Shown here: piece after piece, positions 18,762 through 28,159 of the stretch
Position numbering within the stretch: position 1 is the first letter of the stretch
Layout of the letters: each line of letters opens with the position of its first letter
Source: Polaribacter marinaquae
Lineage (GTDB): Bacteria; Bacteroidota; Bacteroidia; Flavobacteriales; Flavobacteriaceae
NCBI RefSeq assembly: GCF_038019025.1
Contig: NZ_CP150496.1
Span: 151,501 to 215,500, forward strand
Length of the DNA stretch: 64,000 nt
Direction: 5' to 3'
The notes under the pieces: model-generated
Told to the model about the DNA's origin: nothing
Databases searched by the model: none
The model's input: the letters and a program-made list of their open reading frames with translations, nothing else
Made by a program: the position numbers and the translations under genes

Positions 18762-18796
18762 AAAAACTCGTTCAATTTATTTGAACGAGTTTTTTT
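18762..18796 (+). terminator. Terminator after the small membrane protein gene
   Basis: AAAAAACTCGTTCAA, loop TTTAT, TTGAACGAGTTTTTTT: long stem with a T-run on the plus strand (and A-run upstream, so it may work both ways). Confidence 0.88.
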
Positions 18797-18844
18797 GTTT
18801 TTAATTCTGAGGGATTTTACATAATTAATTTTCTATCTAAATAT

Positions 18845-18878
18845 AAACGCTCAGAGTTTTATAAAACTCTGAGCGTTT
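18845..18878 (-). terminator. 34-base perfect palindrome after the barrel gene, likely terminator
   Basis: AAACGCTCAGAGTTTTA followed directly by its exact reverse complement. It lies 4 bases beyond the stop of the outer-membrane gene. The stem core GCTCAGAG is GC-rich for this genome. The T-run on the minus strand is short (GTTTATATTTA), so termination is likely but less certain than for other hairpins here. Confidence 0.6.
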
Positions 18879-18882
18879 AATA

Positions 18883-21348
18883 TTAAAACTCGTCTCCGCC
18901 ACCGTCATCATCTCTTTGTTGTTGGTTTCTTTCTTTCTGACTTTTATTCTGATTAAATCTATATGTAAAGTTTAAAGAAACTTGACGAACACGCCATTGA
19001 AAGGTTTGGTTCGAAATATTTGTAGGGTTTTCTCTACTTGGTGCAAAAGCGTTTGTTACATATTTTCTAGAGTTAAAAACATCACTAACATTTAAGACCA
19101 ATGTACCTTTGTCTTTTAAAATATCTTTACTAAAAGCTAAGTTTGCAGAGAAAACTCCGTCTGTGTCACTCTGAGCATCACTTCTTGGTCCTCTGTAAAA
19201 CAATCTTGTTTGCCATTCGATATCTAAAGGCAAGCTAACTCTTGCATCAAACCTTGTAAACCAAGATGTATTTTTTGCATCAAAATCTTGTGTAACACTT
19301 GTAACTGTATTCGTTGTTGGGTTTGTTATATCATAAGTATATTCTCCGTTTGTTTCAAACTGAAAAAAGTTAAAACTACCAGAAAGCTTTATTTTTCTTG
19401 ATGGATTGTAGTTGGCATTAAACTCGAATCCCATTCTATCTTCCGAAGCCAAATTAATAGGTTCTCTAACTAATACATTTGTTTCTTTGTTATTGATAAT
19501 TCTCACTTCTTCTCTGTTTACTCGTACAATGTTATTTGTAGAATGCTGATAATAGATAGAAGAGTTTAATGTTAATTTTCCCCAACGGTTTAAGTAACCT
19601 AAGTCAAAAGAATTTGTATAAGTTGGGTCTAAGTTAACATTACCTTTAGAAATAACAGTTTCGCTGGCTCTGTTTTCAAACGGATTTAAAAAACGAGATC
19701 TTGGTCTTCTTAATCTTCTACCATAACCCAAAGTAAAACTTTGATCATCGTTAACTTCATAGCCTAAATTTACCGTAGGAAAAAAGTCTGTAAATCTTTT
19801 CTTATAATTTTCTTGAGTTGTTAAAAGATTTATATCTATTGCTGTAATTTCTGCTCTTAAACCTAATAAATAAGAGAACTTATTTATCTTGTTTCCGAAT
19901 TGAGTGTAAAATGCATTTACGTTTTGAGTAAATTCTAAGTTATTAGACGGATTAAATCTTGGATCTAAATTAGGAGCAACAACTAGATAATCAGAAGTTA
20001 AATCTTGAAAATTACCTCTATAACCAGCTTCAAATTGCGCGCTTTCTCCGATTGGTAAAACATAATCTGCCTGAAATAGGTTGTCAATAGAAATCTCTTT
20101 TGTTGAATTAAACTCTAAATTTGTGTCAAAAATATCTGCACTTTCAAATTCATTACTAGCGTTGTACTGATAATCAACAGTAAGTTTATGACCTTTGTCA
20201 TTAAAGTTATTAGCATAATTTAAAGAGAATTGTAAAGATTCGTCTTTTTCGTCTTCATCTTGAATTCTTACTGAGTTGTATAAATTGTTACCAGAAGGAT
20301 CAAAAGAACTTATGTTGTTTGTAGAATAAGAATTGTTATTAGAACTTCTTACAAAAACAGTACCTGTAATAGAGCTATCATCATTTAAATAATACTCTAA
20401 ACCTACATTACCATTAAAACCAGCACGATTTCTGTCGAAGTTTCTTTTTTCTGTTCTTAAACTATCGATTGCACCGTTAGATAAATAAGTAATATCTGCC
20501 AAATAATTACCAGGTCCTTTTCTATCATTATAGCCAAAATTAGAAAAAACATTAACTTTTTCTGTACGCATATTTAAATTTACGGCACCTTGATAGTTCT
20601 GCGGATCACCTACAGTTACATTTACAGAACCATTAAAACCGACAGCTTTTCCTTTTCTTAAAATAATATTTAAAATTCCTGCAGTACCTTCAGCATCATA
20701 TCTTGCAGATGGTGATGTAATAACTTCTACACGTTCTATGGCATCAGAAGGTAATTGTCTTAAGGCATCTGCACCATTTAAACCAACTAAAGCAGATGGT
20801 TTTCCGTCAATTAAAATTCTTACGTTTTCACTTCCTCTTAAACTTACTGCTCCTTCCGGATCAACATCAACAGAAGGTACATTGTCTAAAACATCAGAAG
20901 CAGTACCACCTTTTACCGTCATATCTTTACCAACATTGTAAATCTTTTTATCTAAACGAATATCTACTGTAGATTTTTCTGCTACAATTACAATTTCATT
21001 TAAACTATTAGTATCTTCTGCTAGTTTAATTGTACCTAAATTTTTGTTGGATGTAATTTCTTCTGCAGGAAAATTTATCGATTTAAAAGAGATAAATTCT
21101 ACACTAATTTGATAATTAGCCTTTGGTAGTTGAATCGAAAAGTTTCCGTCTAGATCTGTAATTCCTCCAGAAACTTTTTCTGTTTTGGTGTTTTTTATAA
21201 TTATAGTAGCGTATTCTAAAGGTTGATTAGTTTTAGCATCTATAACTTTACCAAAAATTTTAATTGTGTTTGCAGCGTCTTTGCTTTGCGAGAATGTTGT
21301 TGAAATAGTAAATAAACAACAAATAAAGAATGTAATTTTTTTTATCAA
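18883..21348 (-). CDS. Outer-membrane beta-barrel receptor, TonB-dependent-receptor-like
   Basis: An 821-residue exported protein. The start codon is TTG (complement of 21346-21348), as no in-frame ATG precedes the signal peptide IKKITFFICCLFTISTTFS. Residues about 27-112 are a carboxypeptidase-regulatory-like domain (IFGKVIDAKTNQPLEYATI, GGITDLDGNFSIQLP). A plug domain follows, about 130-235 (VLDNVPSVDVDPEGAVSLRG, IERVEVITSPSARYDAEG, GILNIILRKG), and then a large barrel of alternating strands of the outer-membrane beta-barrel family-3 type. The C-terminal tail is acidic (DDDGGGDEF) and does not end in the usual aromatic residue. Substrate unknown. Confidence 0.9.
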   Translation of the reverse strand: MIKKITFFICCLFTISTTFSQSKDAANTIKIFGKVIDAKTNQPLEYATIIIKNTKTEKVSGGITDLDGNFSIQLPKANYQISVEFISFKSINFPAEEITSNKNLGTIKLAEDTNSLNEIVIVAEKSTVDIRLDKKIYNVGKDMTVKGGTASDVLDNVPSVDVDPEGAVSLRGSENVRILIDGKPSALVGLNGADALRQLPSDAIERVEVITSPSARYDAEGTAGILNIILRKGKAVGFNGSVNVTVGDPQNYQGAVNLNMRTEKVNVFSNFGYNDRKGPGNYLADITYLSNGAIDSLRTEKRNFDRNRAGFNGNVGLEYYLNDDSSITGTVFVRSSNNNSYSTNNISSFDPSGNNLYNSVRIQDEDEKDESLQFSLNYANNFNDKGHKLTVDYQYNASNEFESADIFDTNLEFNSTKEISIDNLFQADYVLPIGESAQFEAGYRGNFQDLTSDYLVVAPNLDPRFNPSNNLEFTQNVNAFYTQFGNKINKFSYLLGLRAEITAIDINLLTTQENYKKRFTDFFPTVNLGYEVNDDQSFTLGYGRRLRRPRSRFLNPFENRASETVISKGNVNLDPTYTNSFDLGYLNRWGKLTLNSSIYYQHSTNNIVRVNREEVRIINNKETNVLVREPINLASEDRMGFEFNANYNPSRKIKLSGSFNFFQFETNGEYTYDITNPTTNTVTSVTQDFDAKNTSWFTRFDARVSLPLDIEWQTRLFYRGPRSDAQSDTDGVFSANLAFSKDILKDKGTLVLNVSDVFNSRKYVTNAFAPSRENPTNISNQTFQWRVRQVSLNFTYRFNQNKSQKERNQQQRDDDGGGDEF

Positions 21349-21444
21349 AACTGAGTTGGGTTTTCTTTTAAGACTACAAAAATCATTTATAGTTTAATCC
21401 AACTCATTTAAAGAAAAGTTAAAGAAATGCTAATTCATTTTTAA

Positions 21445-21786
21445 CTATAAAATTGTAGCAATATTTTCTGGCGGTCTACCAATTACTGCTTTGTTGTTAT
21501 TTATAACGATTGGTCTTTCTATTAATTTAGGGTTTTCTATCATAGCACTAACTATTTCATCATCAGAAAGCTCTTTTCCTTTAAAATTTTCTTTCCAGAT
21601 TTTTTCTGTTTTTCTAACTAATTGAATAGGAGAGATGCCTAGTTTTTCAATAATAGCTTTTAATTCTTTTTCTGATGGAATTTCTTCTAAATATTTAACT
21701 ATTTCGAACTCTTTTTTAGATTCTTCTAATATTGCTAAACCTTGTCTAGATTTAGAACAACGCGGATTGTGGTATATTTTTATCAT
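21445..21786 (-). CDS. ArsC/Spx-family arsenate reductase-like protein
   Basis: A 113-residue thioredoxin-fold protein starting MIKIYHNPRCSKSRQGL, with the ArsC active-site cysteine in NPRCSKSR, then YLEEIPSEKEL, and the closing LIERPIVINNNKAVIGRPPE block with the Arg that contacts arsenate in ArsC. That fits a glutaredoxin-coupled arsenate reductase. No ars efflux or ArsR gene lies nearby, so it may act on another thiol or oxyanion substrate. It starts 14 bases downstream of prfB on the same strand and probably shares its transcript. Confidence 0.85.
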   Translation of the reverse strand: MIKIYHNPRCSKSRQGLAILEESKKEFEIVKYLEEIPSEKELKAIIEKLGISPIQLVRKTEKIWKENFKGKELSDDEIVSAMIENPKLIERPIVINNNKAVIGRPPENIATIL

Positions 21787-21800
21787 AATTAGGATTATTT

Positions 21801-22898
21801 TTAAGAGGTTTCTTTTTGTCCGTTCATCATTAAATAAGATTTTAAAAACGGATTAATATCACCATTCATTACATTATCTACATTACCGGTTTCATGGGCA
21901 GTTCTAACATCTTTTACTAATTTATAAGGATGCATTACATAGTTTCTAATTTGACTTCCCCATTCGTTTTTTAATTTTCCAGATTCTATTTCGTCTCGCG
22001 TTGCTTGTTGTTTCTGCAATTCGATTTCATACAGTTGAGATTTTAACATTTTTAAAGCTGTAGCCCTATTATCGTGTTGAGATCTAGAGTTAGAGCAAGA
22101 AATTTGAATTCCGGTTGGTTTATGCGTTAGTTGTACTTTTGTTTCAACTTTATTTACATTTTGTCCGCCGGCACCACTAGATCTAGCAGTTACAATTTCA
22201 ATATCAGCAGGATTAATTTCAATTTCTATAGAATCATCAGCAACCGGAAAAACGTAAACAGAACCAAAAGTTGTATGTCTTTTTGCATTCGAGTCAAACG
22301 GAGAAATTCTAACCAATCTATGCACACCATTTTCTCCTTTTAGCCAACCAAAAGCATAATCGCCTTCAATTTCTATAGTTATAGTTTTAATACCAACAAC
22401 ATCGCCAGCTTGATAATTTAAAGTTTTAAGTTTGTAACCTTGTTTTTCTGCCCACATTGTGTACATTCTAGATAACATATCTACCCAATCGCAACTTTCT
22501 GTTCCGCCAGCACCTGCATTAATTTGTATCGTTGCAGATAAAGAATCTCCTTCATCAGAAAGCATATTTTTAAATTCTAAATCTTCTAAAAAAGTACTTG
22601 TTTTTTCAAACTGGGTAATTACTTCACTTTCATCTACTTCGCCTTCTTTATAAAATTCATATAGCACATTTGTGTCTTCATATAAAGAAATGGTTTTATT
22701 GTAGTCTTCTACCCACTTTTTTTTGAACCTTAATTCTTTCATTAATACTTCTGCTTCTTTTGGGTTGTTCCAAAAATCTGGGTTTGCAGTTTTTTCTTCC
22801 TCATTGGCAATTTCAATGAGTTTTTTATCAATTTCTAAATAAGATTTTAATTTATCTATTCTTGTAGCTATGTCTTTTAACTGTTCTTGTGTAACCAT
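21801..22898 (-). CDS. prfB: Peptide chain release factor 2
   Basis: Releases finished protein at UGA and UAA. The 365-residue product has the stop-recognition tripeptide SPF ([14 protein letters not shown]) and the catalytic GGQ in [13 protein letters not shown], with the N-terminal helical domain intact. Many bacteria control this gene with an in-frame UGA and a +1 frameshift near codon 25. Here the region around [13 protein letters not shown] reads straight through with no stop, so that autoregulation is absent. A -7 box lies at 22907-22914, and arsC-like follows 14 bases after the stop. Confidence 0.97.
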   Translation of the reverse strand: MVTQEQLKDIATRIDKLKSYLEIDKKLIEIANEEEKTANPDFWNNPKEAEVLMKELRFKKKWVEDYNKTISLYEDTNVLYEFYKEGEVDESEVITQFEKTSTFLEDLEFKNMLSDEGDSLSATIQINAGAGGTESCDWVDMLSRMYTMWAEKQGYKLKTLNYQAGDVVGIKTITIEIEGDYAFGWLKGENGVHRLVRISPFDSNAKRHTTFGSVYVFPVADDSIEIEINPADIEIVTARSSGAGGQNVNKVETKVQLTHKPTGIQISCSNSRSQHDNRATALKMLKSQLYEIELQKQQATRDEIESGKLKNEWGSQIRNYVMHPYKLVKDVRTAHETGNVDNVMNGDINPFLKSYLMMNGQKETS

Positions 22899-22906
22899 AT
22901 ATAAAG

Positions 22907-22914
22907 CAAAAATA
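22907..22914 (-). promoter_or_regulatory. Promoter -7 box of prfB
   Basis: Minus strand reads TATTTTTG, exact consensus, 8 bases before the ATG, giving a very short predicted leader. No clear -33 element. Confidence 0.45.
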
Positions 22915-22985
22915 AATGAAATTTTAAGATTTCTTGTTTTTTAAGTTGATAGTTATTTTATAGATTTATAAAAAATATACCAAAC

Positions 22986-25400
22986 ATGAAAAAACTACTA
23001 CTTATTCTCTTTTTTATTACAATTTCTTTTGATGGATTTTCGCAATTTTTTACTGATAAAAAAAATGACAAAATGCAAAAAGGAATTACAAAATACGAAG
23101 GTTATTTTACGTATTATTATGATGTAAATTCAGATAAAATTTACCTTCAAGTAGAAAAAATAGATTCAGATTTTTTATATGTTCGTTCTCTTTCGGAAGG
23201 TGTGGGTTCTAACGATATTGGGTTAGATCGAGGGCAATTGGGTAGCGGCGTAGTTGTGCATTTTAAAAAAGCGGGTAATAAATTATTACTTGTTCTGCCA
23301 AATCAAGATTTTAGAGCAATAACTTCTAATAAAGAAGAAAAGCAATCTGTTAAAGAAGCCTTTGCTAAATCTGTTTTACATGGTTTTGTAATTAAAGAAG
23401 AAAAAAATGGCAAGTTTTTGGTTGATGCAACCTCTTTTTTTATGAGAGATGCGCATGGTGTTGCAAGAACTTTGGCAAGAAATAATCAAGGCAATTATAG
23501 TTTAGATAAAAGCAAGTCTGCGTTTAATTTAGAGCGTACCAAAGCGTTTCCAAAAAATGTAGAATTCGATGTTTTATTAACTTTTAAAGGAAGTGCTAGA
23601 GGTTATAATATTAGAAGTGTTACGCCAGATGCAAGTTTGGTTACTGTAAATCAACACCATTCTTTTGTAGAATTACCAGATGATAATTACAAACCAAGAA
23701 AATTTGATCCAAGATCTGGTGGTTATCCAATGTCTTATTTAGATTATGCGACTCCTGTAAACGAATCGATTACAAAACGATTTATTTATAGACATCGATT
23801 AGAAAAGAAAAATCCGAAAGCCGCAGTTTCTGAAGCTGTAGAACCTATAATTTATTATTTAGATAGAGGTACACCAGAACCTGTACGTTCGGCTTTATTA
23901 GAAGGTGGTAGATGGTGGAATCAAGCTTTCGAGGCAATTGGTTACAAAGATGCTTTTCAAATGAAAATGTTGCCAGAAGGTGCAGATCCTTTAGATATTC
24001 GTTACAACATGGTACAATGGGTTCATAGATCTACAAGAGGTTGGAGTTACGGTGGAAGTATTTCTGACCCAAGAACAGGTGAAATTTTAAAAGGACATGT
24101 TAGTTTGGGGAGTTTAAGAATTCGTCAAGATTTTTTAATAGCACAAGCTTTACAAGCTCCTTATAAGAATAAAAAAGCAGAAGATGATTTTGCTTTGCAA
24201 ATGGCAATTGCAAGAATTAGACAGTTATCTGCACACGAAATAGGGCATACATTAGGCTTTGCACACAATTTTGCCGCAAGTACAAATGGTAGAGCTTCTG
24301 TTATGGATTATCCGCATCCGCAGTTTTCATTAAAAAATGGTAAAATTGATTTTTCTAAGGCTTATGATGATAAAATAGGTGATTGGGATAAGGTTACTGT
24401 TGCTTATTTTTATCAAGATTTTGAAAAAGATGAAGAAAACGAACTGAATAAAATTTTAGACAATGCAACTGCAAAAGGTTTAAAATACTTATCAGATTCT
24501 GATGCTAGATCACAAGGAAGTGCAAGTATTTCTGCGCATTTGTGGGATAATGGTGGTAATGTTCACGATGAATTATATAATATTTTAGAAATTAGAAAAA
24601 ATGCAATTCAAGATTTTTCTACGGATAATATAAAATCTAATCAACCATATTCTGTTTTAGAAGATGTATTTGTTCCGTTGTATTTTTTTCATAGATTTCA
24701 AACAGAAGCTACTGTGAAAATTATTGGTGGTTTAGAGTATTCTTATGCAGTAAAAGATGGTAAAGAAACAGTTGTAAAAAACGCTTCTGGTACATCAGAA
24801 AGAATAGCATTGCAAGCTGTTTTAAAAACTATTGATGTAAATGAAATCGCAATTCCGAAAGATAAGTTGTCTTTATTTCCGCCAAGAGCAATGGGGTTTA
24901 GCAGATCTAGAGAATCTTTTAAAAGTAAATTAGGTGTAGAGTTTGATGCTTTTAGTGCAGTAGAAACAGCAAGTGAAATGACGTTGAATTTATTATTGAA
25001 TCCGCAAAGAGTCTCTAGATTAGTAGCTCATAAAAGCTTAAACAAAAATAATTTAGGCTTTAATGAGTTATTGCAAGAATTGATTACAAAATCAATAAAA
25101 AAGAATTACAACGATTCTTATTACCAAGAACTACAAAATGTTATAAATGTTAAGGTTTTAGAACAATTATTTTATTTAGCAGCTAATAAAAATCAGTACA
25201 AACAAGTAAATGCAATTGTAGATTATAATTTAAATGAGATTAAAGATTATTTAAAAAACACGAATAAAACAGGAGTTCAGAAAATGTATAATTTATCGTT
25301 GATTAAAATGATAGATAATTTTATGAAAAATCCAGCGTCATTTAAAAAAACAAGAGCACCAAAAATTCCAGATGGTTCGCCAATAGGAAGTTTTAATTAA
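22986..25400 (+). CDS. Secreted zinc-dependent metalloprotease (DUF5117/DUF5118 type)
   Basis: An 804-residue exported protein. Signal peptide at residues 1-20 (KKLLLILFFITISFDGFSQ). The N-terminal half matches the DUF5118/DUF5117 regions (YEGYFTYYYDVNSDKIYLQV, RDAHGVARTL). The catalytic domain carries the extended zinc motif HEIGHTLGFAHN, i.e. HExxHxxGFxHN, as in the metzincin-like group, followed by SVMDYPHPQ, the conserved Met-turn area. Such proteins are common in Bacteroidota and are probably periplasmic or surface peptidases; physiological substrates are unknown. An aldolase gene starts 20 bases downstream on the same strand. Confidence 0.9.
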   Translation: MKKLLLILFFITISFDGFSQFFTDKKNDKMQKGITKYEGYFTYYYDVNSDKIYLQVEKIDSDFLYVRSLSEGVGSNDIGLDRGQLGSGVVVHFKKAGNKLLLVLPNQDFRAITSNKEEKQSVKEAFAKSVLHGFVIKEEKNGKFLVDATSFFMRDAHGVARTLARNNQGNYSLDKSKSAFNLERTKAFPKNVEFDVLLTFKGSARGYNIRSVTPDASLVTVNQHHSFVELPDDNYKPRKFDPRSGGYPMSYLDYATPVNESITKRFIYRHRLEKKNPKAAVSEAVEPIIYYLDRGTPEPVRSALLEGGRWWNQAFEAIGYKDAFQMKMLPEGADPLDIRYNMVQWVHRSTRGWSYGGSISDPRTGEILKGHVSLGSLRIRQDFLIAQALQAPYKNKKAEDDFALQMAIARIRQLSAHEIGHTLGFAHNFAASTNGRASVMDYPHPQFSLKNGKIDFSKAYDDKIGDWDKVTVAYFYQDFEKDEENELNKILDNATAKGLKYLSDSDARSQGSASISAHLWDNGGNVHDELYNILEIRKNAIQDFSTDNIKSNQPYSVLEDVFVPLYFFHRFQTEATVKIIGGLEYSYAVKDGKETVVKNASGTSERIALQAVLKTIDVNEIAIPKDKLSLFPPRAMGFSRSRESFKSKLGVEFDAFSAVETASEMTLNLLLNPQRVSRLVAHKSLNKNNLGFNELLQELITKSIKKNYNDSYYQELQNVINVKVLEQLFYLAANKNQYKQVNAIVDYNLNEIKDYLKNTNKTGVQKMYNLSLIKMIDNFMKNPASFKKTRAPKIPDGSPIGSFN

Positions 25401-25420
25401 AAGTTTAGAAAGATTAATAC

Positions 25421-26440
25421 ATGATTATAGATTTAATTTCGGATACAGTTACAAGACCAACAAAAGAAATGTTGGCTTCGATGATGAGTGCTAAAGTTGG
25501 TGATGATGTTTTTAACATGGATCCTACGGTAAATGAATTGCAAGAAAAAGCTGCTAAAATGTTTGGTATGGAAGCTGCTTTATTTTTTCCTTCTGGTACT
25601 ATGGCAAATCAAACAGCTATAAAATTACATACACAACCAGGTGATCAATTAATCTGCGATAAATATGCACATGTTTATAATTACGAAGGTGGTGGTGTTG
25701 CTTTTAATTCTGGTGTAACTTGTAAATTGATTGATGGTAACAGAGGTATGTTTACTGCGGAACAGTTAGAAGAAGTTGCTAGTACAACACCTCAAATATA
25801 TTTACCTTTTAATAAATTAGTTTGTATAGAAAATACAACAAACAAAGGTGGTGGAGCATGTTGGGATTTTTCTGAATTAGAAAAAATAAAAAAAGTAACT
25901 AAAGATAATAATTTAAAATTTCATTTAGACGGAGCACGTTTATTTAGTGCTTTAGTCGCTAAAAATGAAACTCCAAAACAATACGGGCAATTGTTTGATA
26001 CTATTTCTATCTGTTTGTCAAAAGGTTTAGGTGCCCCAATTGGATCAATCTTATTAGGTTCTAAAAAAGATATAGAAAAAGCCTTAAGGTTAAGAAAATT
26101 ATTGGGAGGTGGTATGAGACAAGTTGGTTTTTTAGCAGCTGCGGGAATTTATGCATTAGACAATCATGTAAATAGATTAGCAGAAGACCATCAAAAAGCA
26201 AAAGAAATAGGAATTGTTTTAAAATCTTGCTCTTACATTACTAAAGTAGAAAGTATAGAAACAAATATTGTTATTTTTTATGTTGATAAAGAAATAGGAG
26301 CAGACAATTTTATAGCTAAAATGAAAGACAAAAATATTTTATTAACTCCTATGGGAGAAGGTAAAATAAGAATTGTAACGCATTTAGATTATACCAATGA
26401 GATGCATGAAATCTTATTAAGAGAATTAAAAAATTTTTAG
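25421..26440 (+). CDS. Threonine aldolase-like PLP enzyme (GntG family)
   Basis: A 339-residue fold-type I PLP enzyme. It has the N-terminal IDLISDTVTRPTKEML block, GDDVFNMDPTVNELQ, FFPSGTMANQTAIK, and a glycine-rich DGARLFSALV with the PLP-binding aspartate. The Schiff-base lysine is in CLSKGLGAPIGSILLG, followed by RKLLGGGMRQVG. All match low-specificity L-threonine aldolases, which cleave threonine or allo-threonine to glycine and acetaldehyde. Related members use other beta-hydroxy amino acids. It follows the metalloprotease by 20 bases. Its stop codon overlaps the convergent barrel gene by 4 bases. Confidence 0.92.
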   Translation: MIIDLISDTVTRPTKEMLASMMSAKVGDDVFNMDPTVNELQEKAAKMFGMEAALFFPSGTMANQTAIKLHTQPGDQLICDKYAHVYNYEGGGVAFNSGVTCKLIDGNRGMFTAEQLEEVASTTPQIYLPFNKLVCIENTTNKGGGACWDFSELEKIKKVTKDNNLKFHLDGARLFSALVAKNETPKQYGQLFDTISICLSKGLGAPIGSILLGSKKDIEKALRLRKLLGGGMRQVGFLAAAGIYALDNHVNRLAEDHQKAKEIGIVLKSCSYITKVESIETNIVIFYVDKEIGADNFIAKMKDKNILLTPMGEGKIRIVTHLDYTNEMHEILLRELKNF

Positions 26441-26916
26441 AAGTAAAAGCGAACTATAGGAGAAATAGGTGAAGCAAAAACACTTTTATTTTCATCATAT
26501 AAAACATCATATCTAATTCCGACAGCAAATCTACCTTGGTTGTAAGCCACACCCAAGTGTAGTGCTGGGAAATTTGTATTTACTGATGCAAATTGATCTT
26601 TTTGATTCGCAAAGTTGTAATCAAATTCGCCAGATAATTGTACACCAAATTTTGTTTGATATAAAGAGATAATACTTGCGCCATAAACACTTGTAGAAAA
26701 ATCGTTAATTTCTGAATACAAATAATTTAAACCTGCACCTAAAGCAAAACCGTTATCAAAATTATAAATAGCACTCGGTGAAATACCAATAGTAGTTTGA
26801 CTTCCGAAACCTAAACTAACACCACCACCAAATTGTACGTTTTCCCAAAAATCTGACTTTTGAGAAAATAAAGACATCGATAAACATAGGCATACAAGTA
26901 AAAAAATCTTTTTCAT
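26437..26916 (-). CDS. Small outer-membrane beta-barrel protein
   Basis: A 159-residue exported protein with signal peptide (KKIFLLVCLCLSMSLFSQ) and alternating amphipathic strands ending in FYF, the terminal aromatic signature of outer-membrane barrels. Visible strands include FGGGVSLGFGSQTTIGISPSA and LHLGVAYNQGRFAVGIRYD. Similar small barrels in Flavobacteria are often mis-annotated as enzymes; I see no enzymatic motif. It is the third gene of a minus-strand run beginning with an ECF sigma factor, 11 bases after the preceding membrane gene. Confidence 0.8.
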   Translation of the reverse strand: MKKIFLLVCLCLSMSLFSQKSDFWENVQFGGGVSLGFGSQTTIGISPSAIYNFDNGFALGAGLNYLYSEINDFSTSVYGASIISLYQTKFGVQLSGEFDYNFANQKDQFASVNTNFPALHLGVAYNQGRFAVGIRYDVLYDENKSVFASPISPIVRFYF

Positions 26917-26927
26917 AGCATTTAATT

Positions 26928-27542
26928 TTATAAGTTGCCGTCTAATTTAGCTAATTCTTTATAGTTTCTATTTAGTTTTCTTAATAAAAATCCATAAAGT
27001 AATTGATAAAATAACCACAATATAGCCAAAGCTACTATTGTAACTACCAATGTTAGTAATACAATAAGTAGTATTTGCTTTCTTGATAAATCATCAATAT
27101 TTAAATTGATATTAGCTACAGAAACAATTATTAGCAATAAAGCCATGTAACCTAAATTAAATAGCATGTAGTTTCTAACAGTTTTTCTAGTTTTAAGAAT
27201 TTTCTTCATCAACAATTTTGTAGAATCAGATGTTGAAATTTTTTGGTAGTTCTTATAAAACATTATCAAAAAATAGAAAATTATTAAATAGGCAAGTATT
27301 TGTGAATAATATACAAAGTTCTCTAAACCTAACTTTTTGTATTCGTCATACGCTTCATCCATATCAACAAAAAAGTACATAGAATTTAAAATTACAAATT
27401 CTAAAATACCAATAATAAATATCCATTTTACAATAGATGATGATCTAGATTGTGCAAGTTTGTAAATTTCTACAGTAGAAAATTTACTTTCTTCTTCTGG
27501 TTGATTTTTCCAGGCTTTTTTATAATTATCTAATAAATCCAT
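26928..27542 (-). CDS. Integral membrane protein encoded after the ECF sigma factor
   Basis: A 204-residue protein with a soluble N-terminal segment of about 35 residues and four hydrophobic helices (about 38-58, 80-100, 122-142, 155-185). It begins MDLLDNYKKAWKNQPEEESKF. It starts 3 bases after the sigma-factor stop, the usual place for an anti-sigma factor. The N-terminal part is short for a classic anti-sigma domain and lacks a clear zinc (HCC) motif. An anti-sigma role is therefore inferred from position only. The downstream barrel gene is probably in the same operon. Confidence 0.75.
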   Translation of the reverse strand: MDLLDNYKKAWKNQPEEESKFSTVEIYKLAQSRSSSIVKWIFIIGILEFVILNSMYFFVDMDEAYDEYKKLGLENFVYYSQILAYLIIFYFLIMFYKNYQKISTSDSTKLLMKKILKTRKTVRNYMLFNLGYMALLLIIVSVANINLNIDDLSRKQILLIVLLTLVVTIVALAILWLFYQLLYGFLLRKLNRNYKELAKLDGNL

Positions 27543-27545
27543 AGT

Positions 27546-28040
27546 TTATGGGTTTAGAATGTTTTTTAATTTTTCTTTTGCTCTATTCATTTTAACTCTT
27601 GCATTTACACTAGATATTCCCAGTGTTTCCGAAATTTCTTTATACGGTTTATCTTCTAAGTATAAAAAAATGAGCGCTTTATCAATATCATTTAACCTAT
27701 GAATCGCTTTATAAAGTGCTTTTAATTGCACTTCTTCGGTATCATCATAATCTGTAGCTTTAATTTTAAAGGCAACATCACTAAAATCTTGAGTTTTTAC
27801 TCTTCGTGTAGATTTTCTATATAATGAAATTGCTGTATTTAAAGCTACTCTATACATCCAAGTACTAAATTTAGAATCTCCCCTAAATTTTGGGTAGTTT
27901 TTCCAAACTTGTATGGTTATTTCTTGAAACAAATCGTTATGAGCATCTTTATTTGTAGTATAAATTCTACAAATTTTATGCGCAATATTTTGATTTGTTT
28001 CAAAGTCTACTAAAAATTTAGCTTCTAAATCTTTTTGCAC
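27546..28040 (-). CDS. ECF-type RNA polymerase sigma factor
   Basis: A 164-residue extracytoplasmic-function sigma factor. Region 2 is visible at about 15-80 (DLFQEITIQVWKNYPKFRG, STWMYRVALNTAISLYRK). Region 4 is at about 110-160 (LNDIDKALIFLYLEDKPYKEISETLGISSVNARVKMNRAKEKL), with its helix-turn-helix. The spacing between domains is short, as expected for this class. It is divergent from the MerR/B12 regulator and heads a three-gene run with a four-helix membrane protein and a small barrel protein. Its own promoter shows no clean housekeeping -7 box, which would fit autoregulation. Confidence 0.93.
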   Translation of the reverse strand: MQKDLEAKFLVDFETNQNIAHKICRIYTTNKDAHNDLFQEITIQVWKNYPKFRGDSKFSTWMYRVALNTAISLYRKSTRRVKTQDFSDVAFKIKATDYDDTEEVQLKALYKAIHRLNDIDKALIFLYLEDKPYKEISETLGISSVNARVKMNRAKEKLKNILNP

Positions 28041-28130
28041 TTTTGTAATTAGGTTAGTTATTTATAAGTAGCGTAAATGTAGAAAATGTTACAATTATTA
28101 TAAAAAATATTTTTTTGAATTAAATTTCTT

Positions 28131-28138
28131 TACATTTG
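28131..28138 (+). promoter_or_regulatory. Promoter -7 box of the MerR/B12 regulator
   Basis: TACATTTG, exact consensus. It overlaps the first possible TTG codon of the frame (28136), so translation must start further down, at TTG 28160. No good -33 TTG at the expected distance. Confidence 0.55.
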
Positions 28139-28159
28139 TTGAATAATAAACGAGAAACA

